A stretch of DNA of 64,000 bases from Nymphaea colorata (lineage: Eukaryota > Streptophyta > Magnoliopsida > Nymphaeales > Nymphaeaceae): contig NC_045146.1 of assembly GCF_008831285.2 (NCBI RefSeq), positions 10,490,972 to 10,554,971 of the forward strand, in the 5' to 3' direction. The notes below the pieces were generated by a model that was given only the letters and a program-made list of their open reading frames with translations, made no database searches and was not told the DNA's origin. Shown one piece after another: positions 37,412-48,677 of this stretch. The position numbers and the translations under genes were made by a program. Position 1 is the first letter of the stretch, and each line of letters opens with the position of its first letter.

Positions 37412-38035
37412 ATATATATATTAGTTTCTGGTGCAAGGTGCCAATGTGTATTTGTATATAATCTATATGTATTTTATGTCTAATCCGAACGACATGAAAA
37501 GTGCCTTTGGTCCTGAGTGCTTTTTATGTACCGGACTATTCTTCTTCATCATATCATACACCTGTATGTTTAATTGCAAGCTCAATCTTCTTTTGTTGGA
37601 AACAGTAGCTATTGAATATGTAGAAATGGTCTCACAATGTTGGCCTATTACATTCCAAATTTGCTATTTTCTATTCATGATGTCTGATGGTGTTTCTTTG
37701 ATGGATGATTGGTGACGTTTTCTTTCAGTAAATCTTCTCGTAGAGCAGGCAATTAATTTATTTCTCTATGCTGATCTAGTATCAATGGAAACTTGAGCAG
37801 TCTACACTCAACTATGCATTTTGTTTCAATTTGGTTTCCGTTTCCTCGTTCAGGAAGATCTGGTGCAGGCGCTGTTGCAAAAAAAAAAACTGACTCGTTA
37901 GGTTTAGCTGTAGATGAAAAGTTGCGGACGTAACTAAAAATTGTACATCGGTTGATCAATAAAAAACAAGTTTGTGAATGTAATTTTAGAATTAAACTGA
38001 TTTTTGGTAATATCTTTTGTGGGTGAATAAATGTA
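37412..38035. other. Non-coding DNA
   Basis: No gene supported. A 94-aa ORF at 37431-37715 is hydrophobic but unrecognised. Confidence 0.4.
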
Positions 38036-38039
38036 TATG

Positions 38040-38212
38040 AAAACCATCGCTAGAAATTATAAACCGTGGCTAGGTTTTTTTAGCCACAGAAGCATCAGTT
38101 ACTGTTCATAATATTGTTAGCTTTAGAACTGTGGCTAAAAACTTGTCAATGGTTTGTCCTTAAGTTTTTAGCAACTGTTCTAACTGTTACTAAAGCGTTT
38201 TTTTTGGTGTAA
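38040..38212 (-). mobile_element. Possible CACTA-like transposon terminus
   Basis: Several short inverted motifs (CCGTGGCTA, TAGCCACAG, TGTGGCTAA, TTAGCAACTG, GTTACTAAAGC) lead to TTTTTTTTGGTGTA. On the minus strand this reads as a CAC-starting end followed by A-rich sequence and sub-terminal repeats, as in CACTA elements. The partner end was not found. Confidence 0.35.
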
Positions 38213-38262
38213 ATATGGTCCCCTCTCTCTGACTATTGTAAAAAAGGAATCGTGTCAGGTAA

Positions 38263-38445
38263 ATATTGACCGTGACAAATGCGAGCTACGGCATCAGTGA
38301 ACGTATCTTCAATGGTAGTACCCAAGAACACTTCGCTAAAAGTGATGCCCTCAGAGACGCAAAACAAGCTGCACTACAGATGGCAAAACTAGCTCTCATC
38401 TTGGGGTCGGCCTTCAGTGACTCGAGGCCAATCCCGATGGTCTAG
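38263..38445 (+). CDS. Unrecognised open frame, exon-like, no ATG start
   Basis: A 60-codon open frame bounded by TAA at 38260 and TAG at 38443. It has an unusually protein-like, Ala/Ser/Lys-balanced translation (NASYGISERIFNGSTQEHFA then KSDALRDAKQAALQMAKLAL). The first Met is late. It sits just after a CAG near 38258, so it could be a decayed exon. I do not recognise the family. Confidence 0.25.
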   Translation: MLTVTNASYGISERIFNGSTQEHFAKSDALRDAKQAALQMAKLALILGSAFSDSRPIPMV

Positions 38446-38861
38446 CTTGCACTTCATCATTGTCATTTCTTCTCAGATTAGAGAAAGTGTTCATTTGCCT
38501 CAGTTGCTTATCGGGTGTTCACTAGGGTGTGTATACACGCCATCACAGATGGTTGCAAGTCTTTGACCGTTTCGTCTTTGCATCAGAATAAGTACTTAAA
38601 CCATTTGTTAACTAGAAAATGATTGAACCAGCTGACAGCCAATGACGATAAGTAAATATGAAGGCCACATTCACGGACCATATATACTTAAATATCTACA
38701 TAACTTTTTTGCTCATAATTTTTTACAATGACCATCTCAAATTATTTCATTTTATTGTGAGATAATAATGGCTACAGACCTTTTTTGCTTCGTCATTTTT
38801 TACAATGAAACTCAAGTGATTTCATTTAAGGCTAGAGTTCAGCATTGTGTAAAGGCTGCAT

Positions 38862-39005
38862 ATGGATATGGATTTATCTAAGATTTGCACGGCCAAAACT
38901 GCACAATCTCCACCTAATTCTGATCCTTCTGCACCTCCGACTTGCCGAGATGGCTCCGAAGATGGAAGACCACAGAACCATCCGCCAAAAATGTTGACTA
39001 GATGA
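38862..39005 (+). CDS. Unrecognised 47-codon ORF
   Basis: Starts ATGGATATGGATTTATCT and is Pro/Ser/Asp-rich (KTAQSPPNSDPSAPPTCRDG). Downstream to about 39330 the other frames read similar non-repetitive, polar text broken by stops. This may be a decayed single gene or cDNA-like fragment; no family identified. Confidence 0.2.
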   Translation: MDMDLSKICTAKTAQSPPNSDPSAPPTCRDGSEDGRPQNHPPKMLTR

Positions 39006-39330
39006 TGTTCATTTCGAATAGGCTTGCATTCCTGTTCTAAGGCCCACGCAGCACTACTGAGTTTGGAATCATTACAATAATGCTGACATCACCGACGATT
39101 GTATTCCAACTTGCTGGCAGAGCCAACCTGATCAGCAGTATCAAAAACAAGCTCATAGCATCAGAAATGCAAAGCCGATTACTAAGTGAGCCAGCAGTTG
39201 GATAAAGCATTGCAGAAACACTCTAATCTTGCCATGGAACTAAAGATTATGTGACAATGACCTTGCTGATGATGGAACTGATAATAACCATTTCCTCGCC
39301 TTCATCAGCAGATCGACTTGCACCCACGGT

Positions 39331-41690
39331 GTAAAGGCATTGTCCTTTGCTTAATTTGCTGTACGCACTAGCAAAGGAATCATATGGAAACAATGTACAA
39401 AAGTATGCACACAACTATTAAAATTTCATAGACATCCATAAATACGATAATACAGTAGCAAGGTTCAATAAATAGAAAGATTTTCTTTTTCTCACTTCTT
39501 CCTTCGTCCTTCCTCTCTATGAAAAGCAGACTTTATGATGTGTTTCAGCTGCATACAAGCTCCACTAACCATGTCGCTGCATAATCGAGAAGCCAAGAAT
39601 GTTCAACCTTACATGTGAAGAGGATGAAGACTAAATGCAGGAAGCCTCTATGGTGAAATAATGTTGACATCCACGAGAATGAATACCTTGGAGCAACCAC
39701 CAATCCTTCATTTAGAACCTGAGGACATTAACAGCAGAATAAAATGTCGTACCAGAAAAAAAATGAAAAAAGTATTCAGTTCAGTAGGTAAAGCCCATTA
39801 CTTTTGGTTGATTAGCAGGCTGGCTAAGACATGTAACTAAGAAATTGAACTTTTGGTCTCTGACTCGGTCTTAAGTTAGATGTAGCTGTTGTTCGCTAGA
39901 TAAACGTGTACGATTATTTAGGTTTTCGGCATGCAGCCAAGGGACGTTCTTTTTTTTTTTTTAGGTGTCTTAGTGCACCTTTTACGAATGTACGCTTTGG
40001 TGAACATACGTGAATAATACTCGTGCATACATAGCTTGATAAAGCCATTTGTTGAAGAAGCTTCCTGTGTTGAGCCATTATAATATGGTATCCTGACTCA
40101 AGAATGCCATTTTCATGCAATATCATAAATAATCTCTGGAATTGCCCTTGTGAGGGAAATTTATTTTCAAGATATTTCATTTTGTGTTGGCAATCTTCTC
40201 CATTTTTTATCTACAAAAGACTGATTCAGATATGGCAGTTTTGCTCTCCATCTCCGAGTACAGTCCCAATCCCTCCTTCAAGCTGATGGCAACAACCACA
40301 TAGCTTGGTCTGGACACATAAAGACTCATATCAAATGAAAAAGAGTTGGAGGTTCGTACAGGTACATGCCAGTCTTGAACTTAAACAACGCTTACAAACT
40401 TGGAATCTGAAAAAGTTCTTGAAGGAAACAAACTGAAAAAGGACAATGGATGAATAAGACGACACGTGGCAAAGGAAATTTTTTCAGAATCACATCGTGA
40501 AAAATGAGTAGGGTAAATAGGGAAATGGTGAACTCTTTGATCTTTAAGCATCCGTGTGAAGCTTGGAATTATACTAAGAGTATGCGTATTTGGAAAGATA
40601 CAGCTCATAACTATTAGCTAAAAGGAAAATAAAAGTACAAGTAAAAATAGTTAAATTACTTCCTTGAGGTTTCTAATATGCGAAATTGACTCGTATGAGG
40701 CAAAATGGAAAGTTAGCAACATAAATACGTCGATATATATGGCAAGTGAGCAAATAGAGGAATAGCACTTTTTCTTTTGGATGCATTGAGGCCAGAATTT
40801 GAGAGAAACAGTGTGTCTTCGTGCTTTTTTATCACTTCTTCCGCTTGATGAAATTCTTATAAGAATAAGTATTGAAGAGATTAGGCTTTTGTGTGAGCAA
40901 AAATGATGAAAACTATACATGTGAAAGAGAAGATCATTTTTGAACCAAGTTCTCACATGAAGTCCTGTAGATGTTCACATTTTGTTAATAATTAAGGAAA
41001 ATGGGGAAAGTATCACAAAATAATCTCCAACCATTGTGAAAAACCAACTACAGGTATGTCTCAAATTCAAGGTTAAAAAGGTTTTCCACTTTTGTTGTAT
41101 GTCCAATAACAACAAACAAAAAAGGACAAAGGTTATTGGTTTTATGTTACTCACTTGTAAATTCTCTTCAGCCTCTCATGAGAATGGTGAACATGTCTAT
41201 CCCATCTCCCTTGAGTAGTCTTCATGCTTTTTGCGCTCTAGTGCATTATTTCACATGAACCCCAATACAACGTTGTATTGAATTCTATTCCAACTCCTAG
41301 GCCTCTTTGTTTTATTCGGTGACTCACCCATTGAAAACTCTTGAAAAATTTCAAATGTAAGATATACACCAAGCTTACATTTAAATCTCTTCTCCAGTTT
41401 TCAAATCTCAGATCTGTCCATGCAAAAACGTTCTGATCAAAAGATTGTCTAATATAAGGTCACCAGTTTTGAGAGTTGATGGGGGAAGGACATAGAAACA
41501 GAGACCTTTGCCACATCAACTATTTATTTATTCTAAAGAAAGCAATCTATGGTATTGGTGAAAAAGGAATTGATGTGTGGCAAGAGATAAGTCACACTGG
41601 TGCTTGAAACTGCACCCAACATCCATTTCAACACGATGCAGGTGCTGCTGTAGCTTCAACGTGCACCGAAGCGACACCTTTTTTTTTTTT
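39331..41690. other. Non-coding DNA
   Basis: AT-rich DNA. ORFs at 39914 (-), 40104 (+), 40381 (-), 40651 (-) and 41036 (+) have no recognisable domain and overlap each other. No RNA gene was recognised. Confidence 0.4.
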
Positions 41691-41759
41691 TCCTCCCTTT
41701 TTCCCTTTTTCCTCTCCCTCTTATTGTTTGCCTCCTAACTTTCCCCCCTCTCATGCAGC

Positions 41760-41761
41760 AT

Positions 41762-41831
<70 letters not shown>
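41760..41831. repeat. (CT)n-(AT)n compound microsatellite
   Basis: CT repeats run 41761-41796 and pass into AT repeats 41797-41831, just left of the host tandem unit that holds element B. Confidence 0.95.
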
Positions 41832-41833
<2 letters not shown>

Positions 41834-41908
41834 AAAACAGCAAATGGCCCAACAGTCTATCATCCTTTTACTATTCTTTAAGAATGATGACTAGACTGCC
41901 AATATTTT

Positions 41909-42100
41909 TGTTAAATTAGAAGACTTTAAGTTTCTAGGTGGTCCTTTGCAATATTTAATAGTTAGAAGTTCTCTTTAAACATTTCTCTATTTTTGGTTGA
42001 TGTTATTTGTAAGTCTCTACTGCTGCCCTAATCTCTTTATTAGTGAGATTAGGGTTAGTTAATAAGAAGATTTTCTATCTCTAAGACTACCGGCATAACA
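41909..42100 (+). repeat. 5' LTR of copia B
   Basis: About 192 bp, TG...CA ends, followed at once by the primer-binding site. It contains a perfect 10-bp stem (42026-42035 with 42045-42054). Confidence 0.88.
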
Positions 42101-43083
42101 TGGTATCCAAGCCAGCAATATCCACCCTTCGAATGTGGACGTGACTTTCTGGCGACTTCTTCTCCTCTTCTCTCTCCCACCTCTTTTCTTCCTCTAGCTT
42201 CCTTTCTCTCTTCTCTCTGCTGATCGGGAGATAGTGGAGCAGCATAGAAGGGAAACCTAATCACACATGAGAGGTATGTGTGATTAGGTTCCCAACGTGG
42301 ATGTAGTGGAGCGTCAGCAACTGCACGGGGGTTGTGTTGGCAAGTTCTGAGTCAGATCCGGGCTTGTGGAAGAGTAGCTGTACATGGACCAGATTCTAAT
42401 CAGATTTTTTTTTGGCTGACTGTGGAAAAGTGGTTGCAAGTTGGGTATAATCTTATTAGATTGATTATCTTTCTCATATGCAGATGTGGATTCTAGTAAG
42501 CAATGGTATGAAGCTACTACGTGGGAGTTTGGTAGACTGATTTACTGAACAGCAAGTTGATAGATTTTTTTAAGTACTTTTATTGATATTGAAAATTCTG
42601 CTGCCTAGATCCTCTCAAGTTGATTGTTGTGATTGGTGGACTGATTTAATGAAAAGCAAGTCGATAGATATTTTTTTAAGTATTTTTATTGATGCTGAAA
42701 AATTCTGTTGCCTAAATCCTCTCAAGTTGATTATTTTGTGCTATACTCTTGATTTTATTAAAGTGCGATCAGATAATATTGTCTAGTCTCGCATTGTGGC
42801 TGATGAAGCAAGACAGAAATGCAATATGAGCATAAGAACACGAGCAATCCCTTTTCTTATGGCTCTACTGTAAAGTTAAATAGATCTAATTATGACATTT
42901 GGTCTCGTGTGCTTATGATGTCAGTGATTGGACATCAGAATGAGCATGTTATAGAAGAAAAGAGTTTGTGGTGAAGAGTAGAAAATATAGTACGTGAAAG
43001 AAAGATAATAATATTGTCATGGCATGAATAATAAATAGTGTGCAACCACAGATTATTGCATATTATACCTCTGCCAAACAAAT

Positions 43084-43413
43084 GTGGGATTTTTGAAACT
43101 AACGTACTCTAACGACAAGAATGTTAGCAAGATCTTGAAGGTGGAGGAGGAATTACTTAATTTGCGACAGAGTGATCAAAGTCTTGCTCAGTATTTTGCT
43201 TCCATCAAGTCAATCTATGAAAGACTGAATGTTCTGTGTCCTCCATGTCCCACATGCCACAAGACTCATGGTAAACAGTCTATGGTGGCAAAGTTTCTAC
43301 AAGGGCTCACTCTCGAATACGCAATAGCAAAGGCGCAGAAGTTGACTGGAGCAGAAATCCCTGACCTAGTTGAGGCTTACAATAGACTCAGTCATCTTGC
43401 TGTGAGCTTGTGA
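43084..43413 (+). pseudogene. Copia B gag fragment
   Basis: Reads KILKVEEELLNLRQSDQSLA, QYFASIKSIYERLN, VAKFLQGLTLEYAIAKAQ and YNRLSHLAVSL. This is the capsid region of a copia Gag of the type also seen in element C (52850-53130). The N-terminal part, NRSNYDIWSRVLMMSVIG, lies upstream at about 42875-42930 in another frame. Gly-rich remnants follow near 43475. No CCHC knuckle was found. Confidence 0.8.
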
Positions 43414-43889
43414 CCCTTTCTCAACCTTCCACTGATGCTCCTACCTCTGCTTTGGTGGCTTCAGAAGGCCATGGGGGTAGTTTCTCCAGGAGGAGGGGCA
43501 CAAGCTGAGGATCAGGAGGAGGTCGTGGGAGATTCCAATGCGCTACCTAACCCTCCCATTCCATTTGAGTCATTCCCATGTGAGTCCCCTTTTGGTGTCA
43601 CCAAGTTTTGTGATCCTCCGCTGGTCTACACAGATCGACAAGACCCTTCTCATGATCATTCCTCAACTTCTTCTCAAGAGGTAAGTACATCTGAGGTGAG
43701 TATACCTAGTCCATGTGAGCCCATTATAGATATATCTTGTCCCTACTAGGACTTACCTATTACTCTTTGCAAAGGCAAGTGATAATGTACTTTGCATCCT
43801 ATCTCTCATTTGTTTCTACTGACGGTGTTGGAAAAAGTATGCAACAATTTATTCAAGCTATGACTGTCCATGCAGTTCCTACTTGTCAC

Positions 43890-45330
43890 CAACAGACTTT
43901 ATTAGATACCCAATGGAGACAAGCTATGCAGGATGAGATAGATGTCATGGTTCAGCGGGGCACCTGGGAACTTGTTGATCATCCTCCTTATTGTAACATT
44001 GTTGGCTCCAAGTGAATATTCACCATGAAATATCATTCTGATGGTTCCATAGAAAGATACAAAGCTAGGTTGGTTGCTAAGGGCTAAACACAAACCTATG
44101 GTGTTGTTCTCTTTGAAACTTTTTCTCTTGCTGCTTGGTAGAGGACCATCCATCTTATCATCTCAGTAGTTGTACACCATAATTGGCACATGTATCAGTT
44201 TGATGCCAAAAATACCTTTTTGTATGATGATCTCGACGAAACTATCTATATGCAGTAGCCACCAAGGTTTGAATGATAAAAAGAGTGTAGGAAAATGCGC
44301 AACTGAAGAAGGCTATATATGGACACAAGTAGAGTCCTCCTGCGTGGTTCCACAAGTTCTCTGAGGTGGTCTCAAAGTGTGTCTTTGCGAGATCCTCTCT
44401 TGATCATTCTCTGTTTATCAAGAAGAATTCTAGGGGTATGACCATTCTAGCAGTTTATGTTGATGATATTATCCTAACAGGTGACTCCGATCAAGAAATT
44501 TCTGATACAAACTTGTTTCTCCAAAGACACTTTGTGACAAAAGATCTTGGTCAACTATAATATTTTCTGGGAATAGAGGTTGCTTGCAATAGGGAAGGTG
44601 TAGTTCTATCCCAACGAAAGTATGTTTTTGATTTATTGCAGAACACCGGTATGCTAGGAGCTAAACCGGCCTCTCTACCTATGAATCCACGCATACATCT
44701 TCATGATGACCAATCAAAATTGGTGGACTCTCGATCATACATATCCCTTATTGGGAAGCTCTTGTATGTTACTGTGACCTGACTTTAGCTTTGCAATGGA
44801 AAAGCTAAGTCAATTCATGAACAGACCTAGGAAAGTTCATTGGGATGCAACATTAATGGTGGTCAAATATTTGAGATCATCTCTAGGTAAAAGACTTTTA
44901 TTCACAAAAGGCAAGACCTCGAAAGTGGAAGCCTACAGTGATCCTGATTATGTAGGCTCAATTGAAGACAAGAAATCTACCACAAGATTCTGTGTATTTG
45001 TGGGAGGCAACCTTATATCTTGGAGAAACAGAAAGCAAGGTGTAGTGTCAATATCTAGTGCAGAATCCCAGTACAGGGCTATAGCTCAAACTGTCATTGA
45101 AATGACATGGGCTGAATCCATGCTATCTAGCTTAAGTGTGTCAATCCTCATTCCATGAGGATGTATTGTGACAATAGGGCAGCCACATACATTGCAAATA
45201 ATCCAGTTTTCTATGAGAGAACTAAACATATTGAAGTGGACTGCCATTACATTTGAGACCTTCTTCAAAGAGGAACTATAGACACCATTCATGTATCATC
45301 TAAAGATCAAACTGCATATATCTTCACCAA
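43890..45330 (+). pseudogene. Copia B reverse transcriptase-RNase H remnant
   Basis: RT begins WRQAMQDEIDVMVQRGTWEL and shows [10 protein letters not shown] with a stop, QFDAKNTFL and VYVDDIILTGDSDQ. RNase H (from 44796) shows FMNRPRKVHWDATL, KVEAYSDPDYVGS, ISWRNRKQGVVSISSAESQY and RAIAQTVIEMTW. A stop (TGA at about 45156) precedes the YCDN segment. Several further frame breaks make it inactive. Confidence 0.85.
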
Positions 45331-45410
45331 AGTTCTTTCTATTAGTGATTTCTTTAGATGTTGTGACAAGCTGATCATAATTAATATGTATGCTCCAGCT
45401 TGAGGGGGAA

Positions 45411-45599
45411 TGTTAAATTAGAAGAGTTGAAGTTTCTAAGACGTCCTTTGCAATCTTTAATAGTTAGGAGTTCTTTTTGAAGTTTAAACATTTCTTTATT
45501 TTTGGTTGATGTTATTTGTAAGTCTCTACTACGGCCCTAATCTCTTTATTAGTGAGATTAGGGTTAGTTAATACAAAGATTAAGGTTAGTTAATTTAGA
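45411..45599 (+). repeat. 3' LTR of copia B
   Basis: Aligns with the 5' LTR for about 150 bp with many substitutions, and keeps the 10-bp stem (45535-45544 / 45554-45563). The last 30-40 bp differ from the 5' LTR, so this end has been rewritten or truncated. Confidence 0.8.
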
Positions 45600-46052
45600 A
45601 TTTTTTAAAAGAAAGCTTTATTTTATTTTCTCTCTTTTTCTTTTTCAAACATACAGCTCTCTCTCTCTCTCTCTTTAAAAAGGAAAACAGCAAATGGCCC
45701 AGAAGTCTGTAGTCCTTTACTGTTCTTTAAGAAGGATGACTGGACTGCGTGTAATTTAAAAAAAAAGCTTTATTTTATTTCTTCTCGCTTTTTTTTTTCA
45801 AACTTTCAGCTCTCTCTCTCCCTCTTTAAAAAGGATGACCAGACTGCCTATATTTAAAAAAAAACTTTAATTTTATTCAATTTTAAATTTTAAAAATGAA
45901 CTACATTCTATATCCATGTGTCCTCAAGATGCACTATCCTTTAAAAAGCACAACCAGACTGCCTATACTTCAAAAGAGTTTCATTTTATACAATTTAAAA
46001 TTTTAAAAGTAAACTACATTCTATGTCCATATGCCCTTCAAATGCACCCAAC

Positions 46053-46845
46053 ACTCACATTCAATTTAAAATGCACCCAACGAGCAAAATGACCTTTGAA
46101 CAAAAAACTTATTTTGCAGTAAAAAAATTACAAACATATAGCAATATATATATATATATATATATATATACACCTGCTGCTAAATTTTCTGATATGTGGT
46201 GCATCGGCACCCGCACCCAGCCCATATGCGGCATAGAGTAGTAGGGACTGTGCCCTTCCAACATAAACAAGTTTTTGACATATCAAAATTCAAAAATTTC
46301 TCTAAAGAAATCTCAAAGCCATGGATGCTTTCCTAGAAAAATAAGAAAGCTGTTTTGCAGTAATAGCAAATTTGCAACCAAGAAGCCATTTAGTTAGCAT
46401 ATTTGGATGTTGGAGAACCTGCATTCGTCATTAGGTTTCCTTTCTTAATCACTTTACAAGATATTATTGGATATACTTCCTTATCCTTAAATCAAAGTCT
46501 TTAAACTTGCAAAATATTTCATAACATTATGCAAAAACCAATTTGATTCAGACACTAGAACTCTCACAATAGAGAGAAATTGTGCCTTGACCAAAGAATT
46601 AAAGTTTAGAAAGTTTAGGTTATTTCATATAAGAAAATAATGCTCCTATACTCCTTAACTAAATGGTTTAGCCCAAAGTATGTACCATAACAAGTATGAT
46701 ATTGCTAATTTCGAAATGTCTTCACAAATTTGGTCAAAAGTTAACTTCATGTTAGAATATTTTATTCATAGATTGTCCTCCCTTTCTCTGAAGAATATTT
46801 AACAATTTGAAGACTTTATTATATGGAATCCAATTTCAAAAGATT
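46053..46845. other. Non-coding DNA with (AT)n
   Basis: An (AT)n run lies at 46144-46170. No gene seen. Confidence 0.5.
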
Positions 46846-46849
46846 ACTG

Positions 46850-47550
46850 ATCTTTGAAAGTAAGAGTTGCTAGCAAGCATAATTAACTTTAAAAGTAAGC
46901 ATAGAGATGTGTTTTAGGATACCTAAGATTAGTAAGCATAGAGATGTTATAAATTGAAAAATGATAAATACATTTTTGAAGAAATGGTTCACCATTAAAA
47001 GTGAAAATAGATCTTTGAAAGAAAAACCTCCTAGCAAGCATAATAAACATATGTGAAGTCATACCATGGGTTCTAGGATACCAAAGATCAGTAATGCATA
47101 GAGATCTAAGTCACATGGGTACGGGTACAGTTTGGGTACGGGTATGGAGATATGGGTACAAACATGACAACTTTAAAAAAATGTGGGTACGGGGGTACGG
47201 CAGGATATATGTATCTATATATGCAAAATAACACAAAAAAAATCAAAATGAAAGCAACATTTTAGTAAACAAAAGATATAAATAAAAACATTAGTATGTT
47301 AACGAACAATAACTATAAGAGTAGAATGAAAAGTAAGATGGAAAAAATTAAATCAAAGTAGAATTATGCAGTTTGAATCTAAAGGTACCCGAGAGTGTCC
47401 TATTACTCATTTTAGATATGGGTACGGCGACACGGGTACGTGGACCTTACTGAAGTACCCATGTGACTTAGATAGAGATGTTATAATTTAGAAAATTGTA
47501 AATATATTTTGAAAGAAATGGTTCACTCATTAAAAACAAAAATGGTTTTC
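46850..47550 (+). repeat. Diverged local duplication, second copy split by a MITE
   Basis: 46850-47009 (ATCTTTGAAAGTAAGAGTTG ... GCATAGAGATGTTATAA ... AAATGGTTCACCATTAAAA) is repeated at 47010-47105 plus 47472-47547 (ATCTTTGAAAGAAAAACC ... GCATAGAGAT | ATAGAGATGTTATAAT ... AAATGGTTCACTCATTAAAA). Confidence 0.85.
47106..47471. mobile_element. 366-bp non-autonomous DNA transposon (hAT-like MITE)
   Basis: Terminal inverted repeats CTAAGTCACATGGGTAC / GTACCCATGTGACTTAG (17 bp, perfect). An exact 8-bp target duplication ATAGAGAT flanks it at 47098-47105 and 47472-47479. An 8-bp duplication is the hAT hallmark, although the end sequence is not a typical hAT CAGGG type. The interior has many GGGTACGG motifs near both ends and no ORF. 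The first local repeat copy (46936-46957) preserves the empty site. Confidence 0.88.
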
Positions 47551-48590
47551 ATAAACATAAGGAGGCTTTTGGATGCCTTTCATGCTTGAAATCCATTCTA
47601 AGAACTTAGCTGAGGAACAACCAGGAACCTTAAATGCTTTGGAAACATAGAGTTTGACAAAACCATGGACTTAAGGTGGGCCACCAGATAGTTCAGACCC
47701 TTGTACTAGAAATTCAGGATAATCAAATGCCTCCTAAGGAAGTTCCTTTTTTTTTCTTTTTCTTTTTCCTCGAGAATTTGTCAATATGTGATTTTTGTTT
47801 TTTTGCTGGCACCAATGAATAAGGTGATATTTAGCCAAACTTTATTGATAGCCATGAAAATCTCACAAATGTTCATATGAAAGAAGACCTCATTAATAAC
47901 ATGAGAACTTATTCCCCTTGGAAAAATTCACAGAATATTGTAGAACCCTAAAATCTAGGAGAGTCTACCATAAAAGAACAATGATGTGTAGAACGACAAA
48001 TTGATTTGTTTCATATGAGACTATTTCTACTAAATTTAAGGTTTATCTTCTCACTGTCCATCAAACCTTCAACAAATAATAAGCTAAGGAATGACTACAG
48101 CATCAAAAGGTGGATTCTCTTAACGGGCAAACACTTTTTATATACAAAGCCTGCCCTTAGGAAAGAAAGCCATTTCATATAGAAGGTCTACAAGGACAAG
48201 ACCAAAAGCAATGGATAGATAAAGTAATACCAGGCTGAGTTTACATGCAAGAATATGAAAATGATTATGAAGAAACATTCACATTAGTAATAGTGTAACC
48301 GTGAAGAGACTGGCCAAAAAAATGCCGACCGTGAGAAAGTCTTTATTAGGGTAAAAGGGTTTTTAAGCATATTTCATGTTTTCAATTTTTATTCATGAAG
48401 AGTGTGTTGTGAGTATTTTTTTTGAACTGAAGAGGTTATTTGTAGACTTTCAAACATCAAGCTACTTTTTGCAAATATCTCAAAAGCTAGTGGCTTCGCA
48501 AATTTTGTTCTGTCATATTGACATTGCTTTGTTAGTACCATATTTGAGTCACACGGACATGACAATCTACATCCACACCCACATAAAAGT
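47551..48590. other. Non-coding DNA
   Basis: AT-rich; no gene or repeat of note. The ORF at 48376-48735 runs into the microsatellite. Confidence 0.45.
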
Positions 48591-48591
48591 G

Positions 48592-48613
48592 ATGCAGGTG
48601 CAGTTGTGCATGT

Positions 48614-48665
<52 letters not shown>

Positions 48666-48677
48666 CTGCACCTGCAT
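48592..48677. repeat. (TA)n tract inside a 14-bp inverted repeat
   Basis: ATGCAGGTGCAGTT (48592-48605) and its exact complement AACTGCACCTGCAT (48664-48677) enclose about 46 bp of pure TA. The whole could extrude as a long hairpin. Confidence 0.95.

Larger units (their letters stand above)
41909..45599 (+). mobile_element. Copia element B, lacking protease and integrase
   Basis: 5' LTR 41909-42100 starts TGTTAAATTAGAAG and ends ATAACA. The primer-binding site TGGTATCCAAGCC begins at 42101, complementary to the initiator-Met tRNA end. Gag is at about 42812-43413. A Ser/Pro-rich integrase-RT linker (43435-43749) follows directly. RT runs about 43890-44560, with a YVDD-like VYVDDIILTG at 44455, and RNase H 44796-45330. 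The polypurine tract GAGGGGGAA is at 45402-45410 and the 3' LTR starts TGTTAAATTAGAAG at 45411. Flanking ATTTT (41904-41908 and 45600-45604) is a likely 5-bp target duplication. The protease and whole integrase, usually over 1.5 kb, are absent, and several stops break the rest. Non-autonomous remnant. Confidence 0.88.
41832..46052 (+). repeat. Host tandem repeat interrupted by element B
   Basis: The phrase AGGAAAACAGCAAATGGCCC with a following 'ctttactgttctttaagaaggatgac.ggactgc' occurs at 41832-41903 and again at 45680-45750. A shorter unit (TTTAAAAAGGATGACCAGAC ... ACTACATTCTAT) lies at 45825-45939, and another at 45940-46052. Four related units are therefore present. Element B (41909-45599) splits the first. 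Confidence 0.75.
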
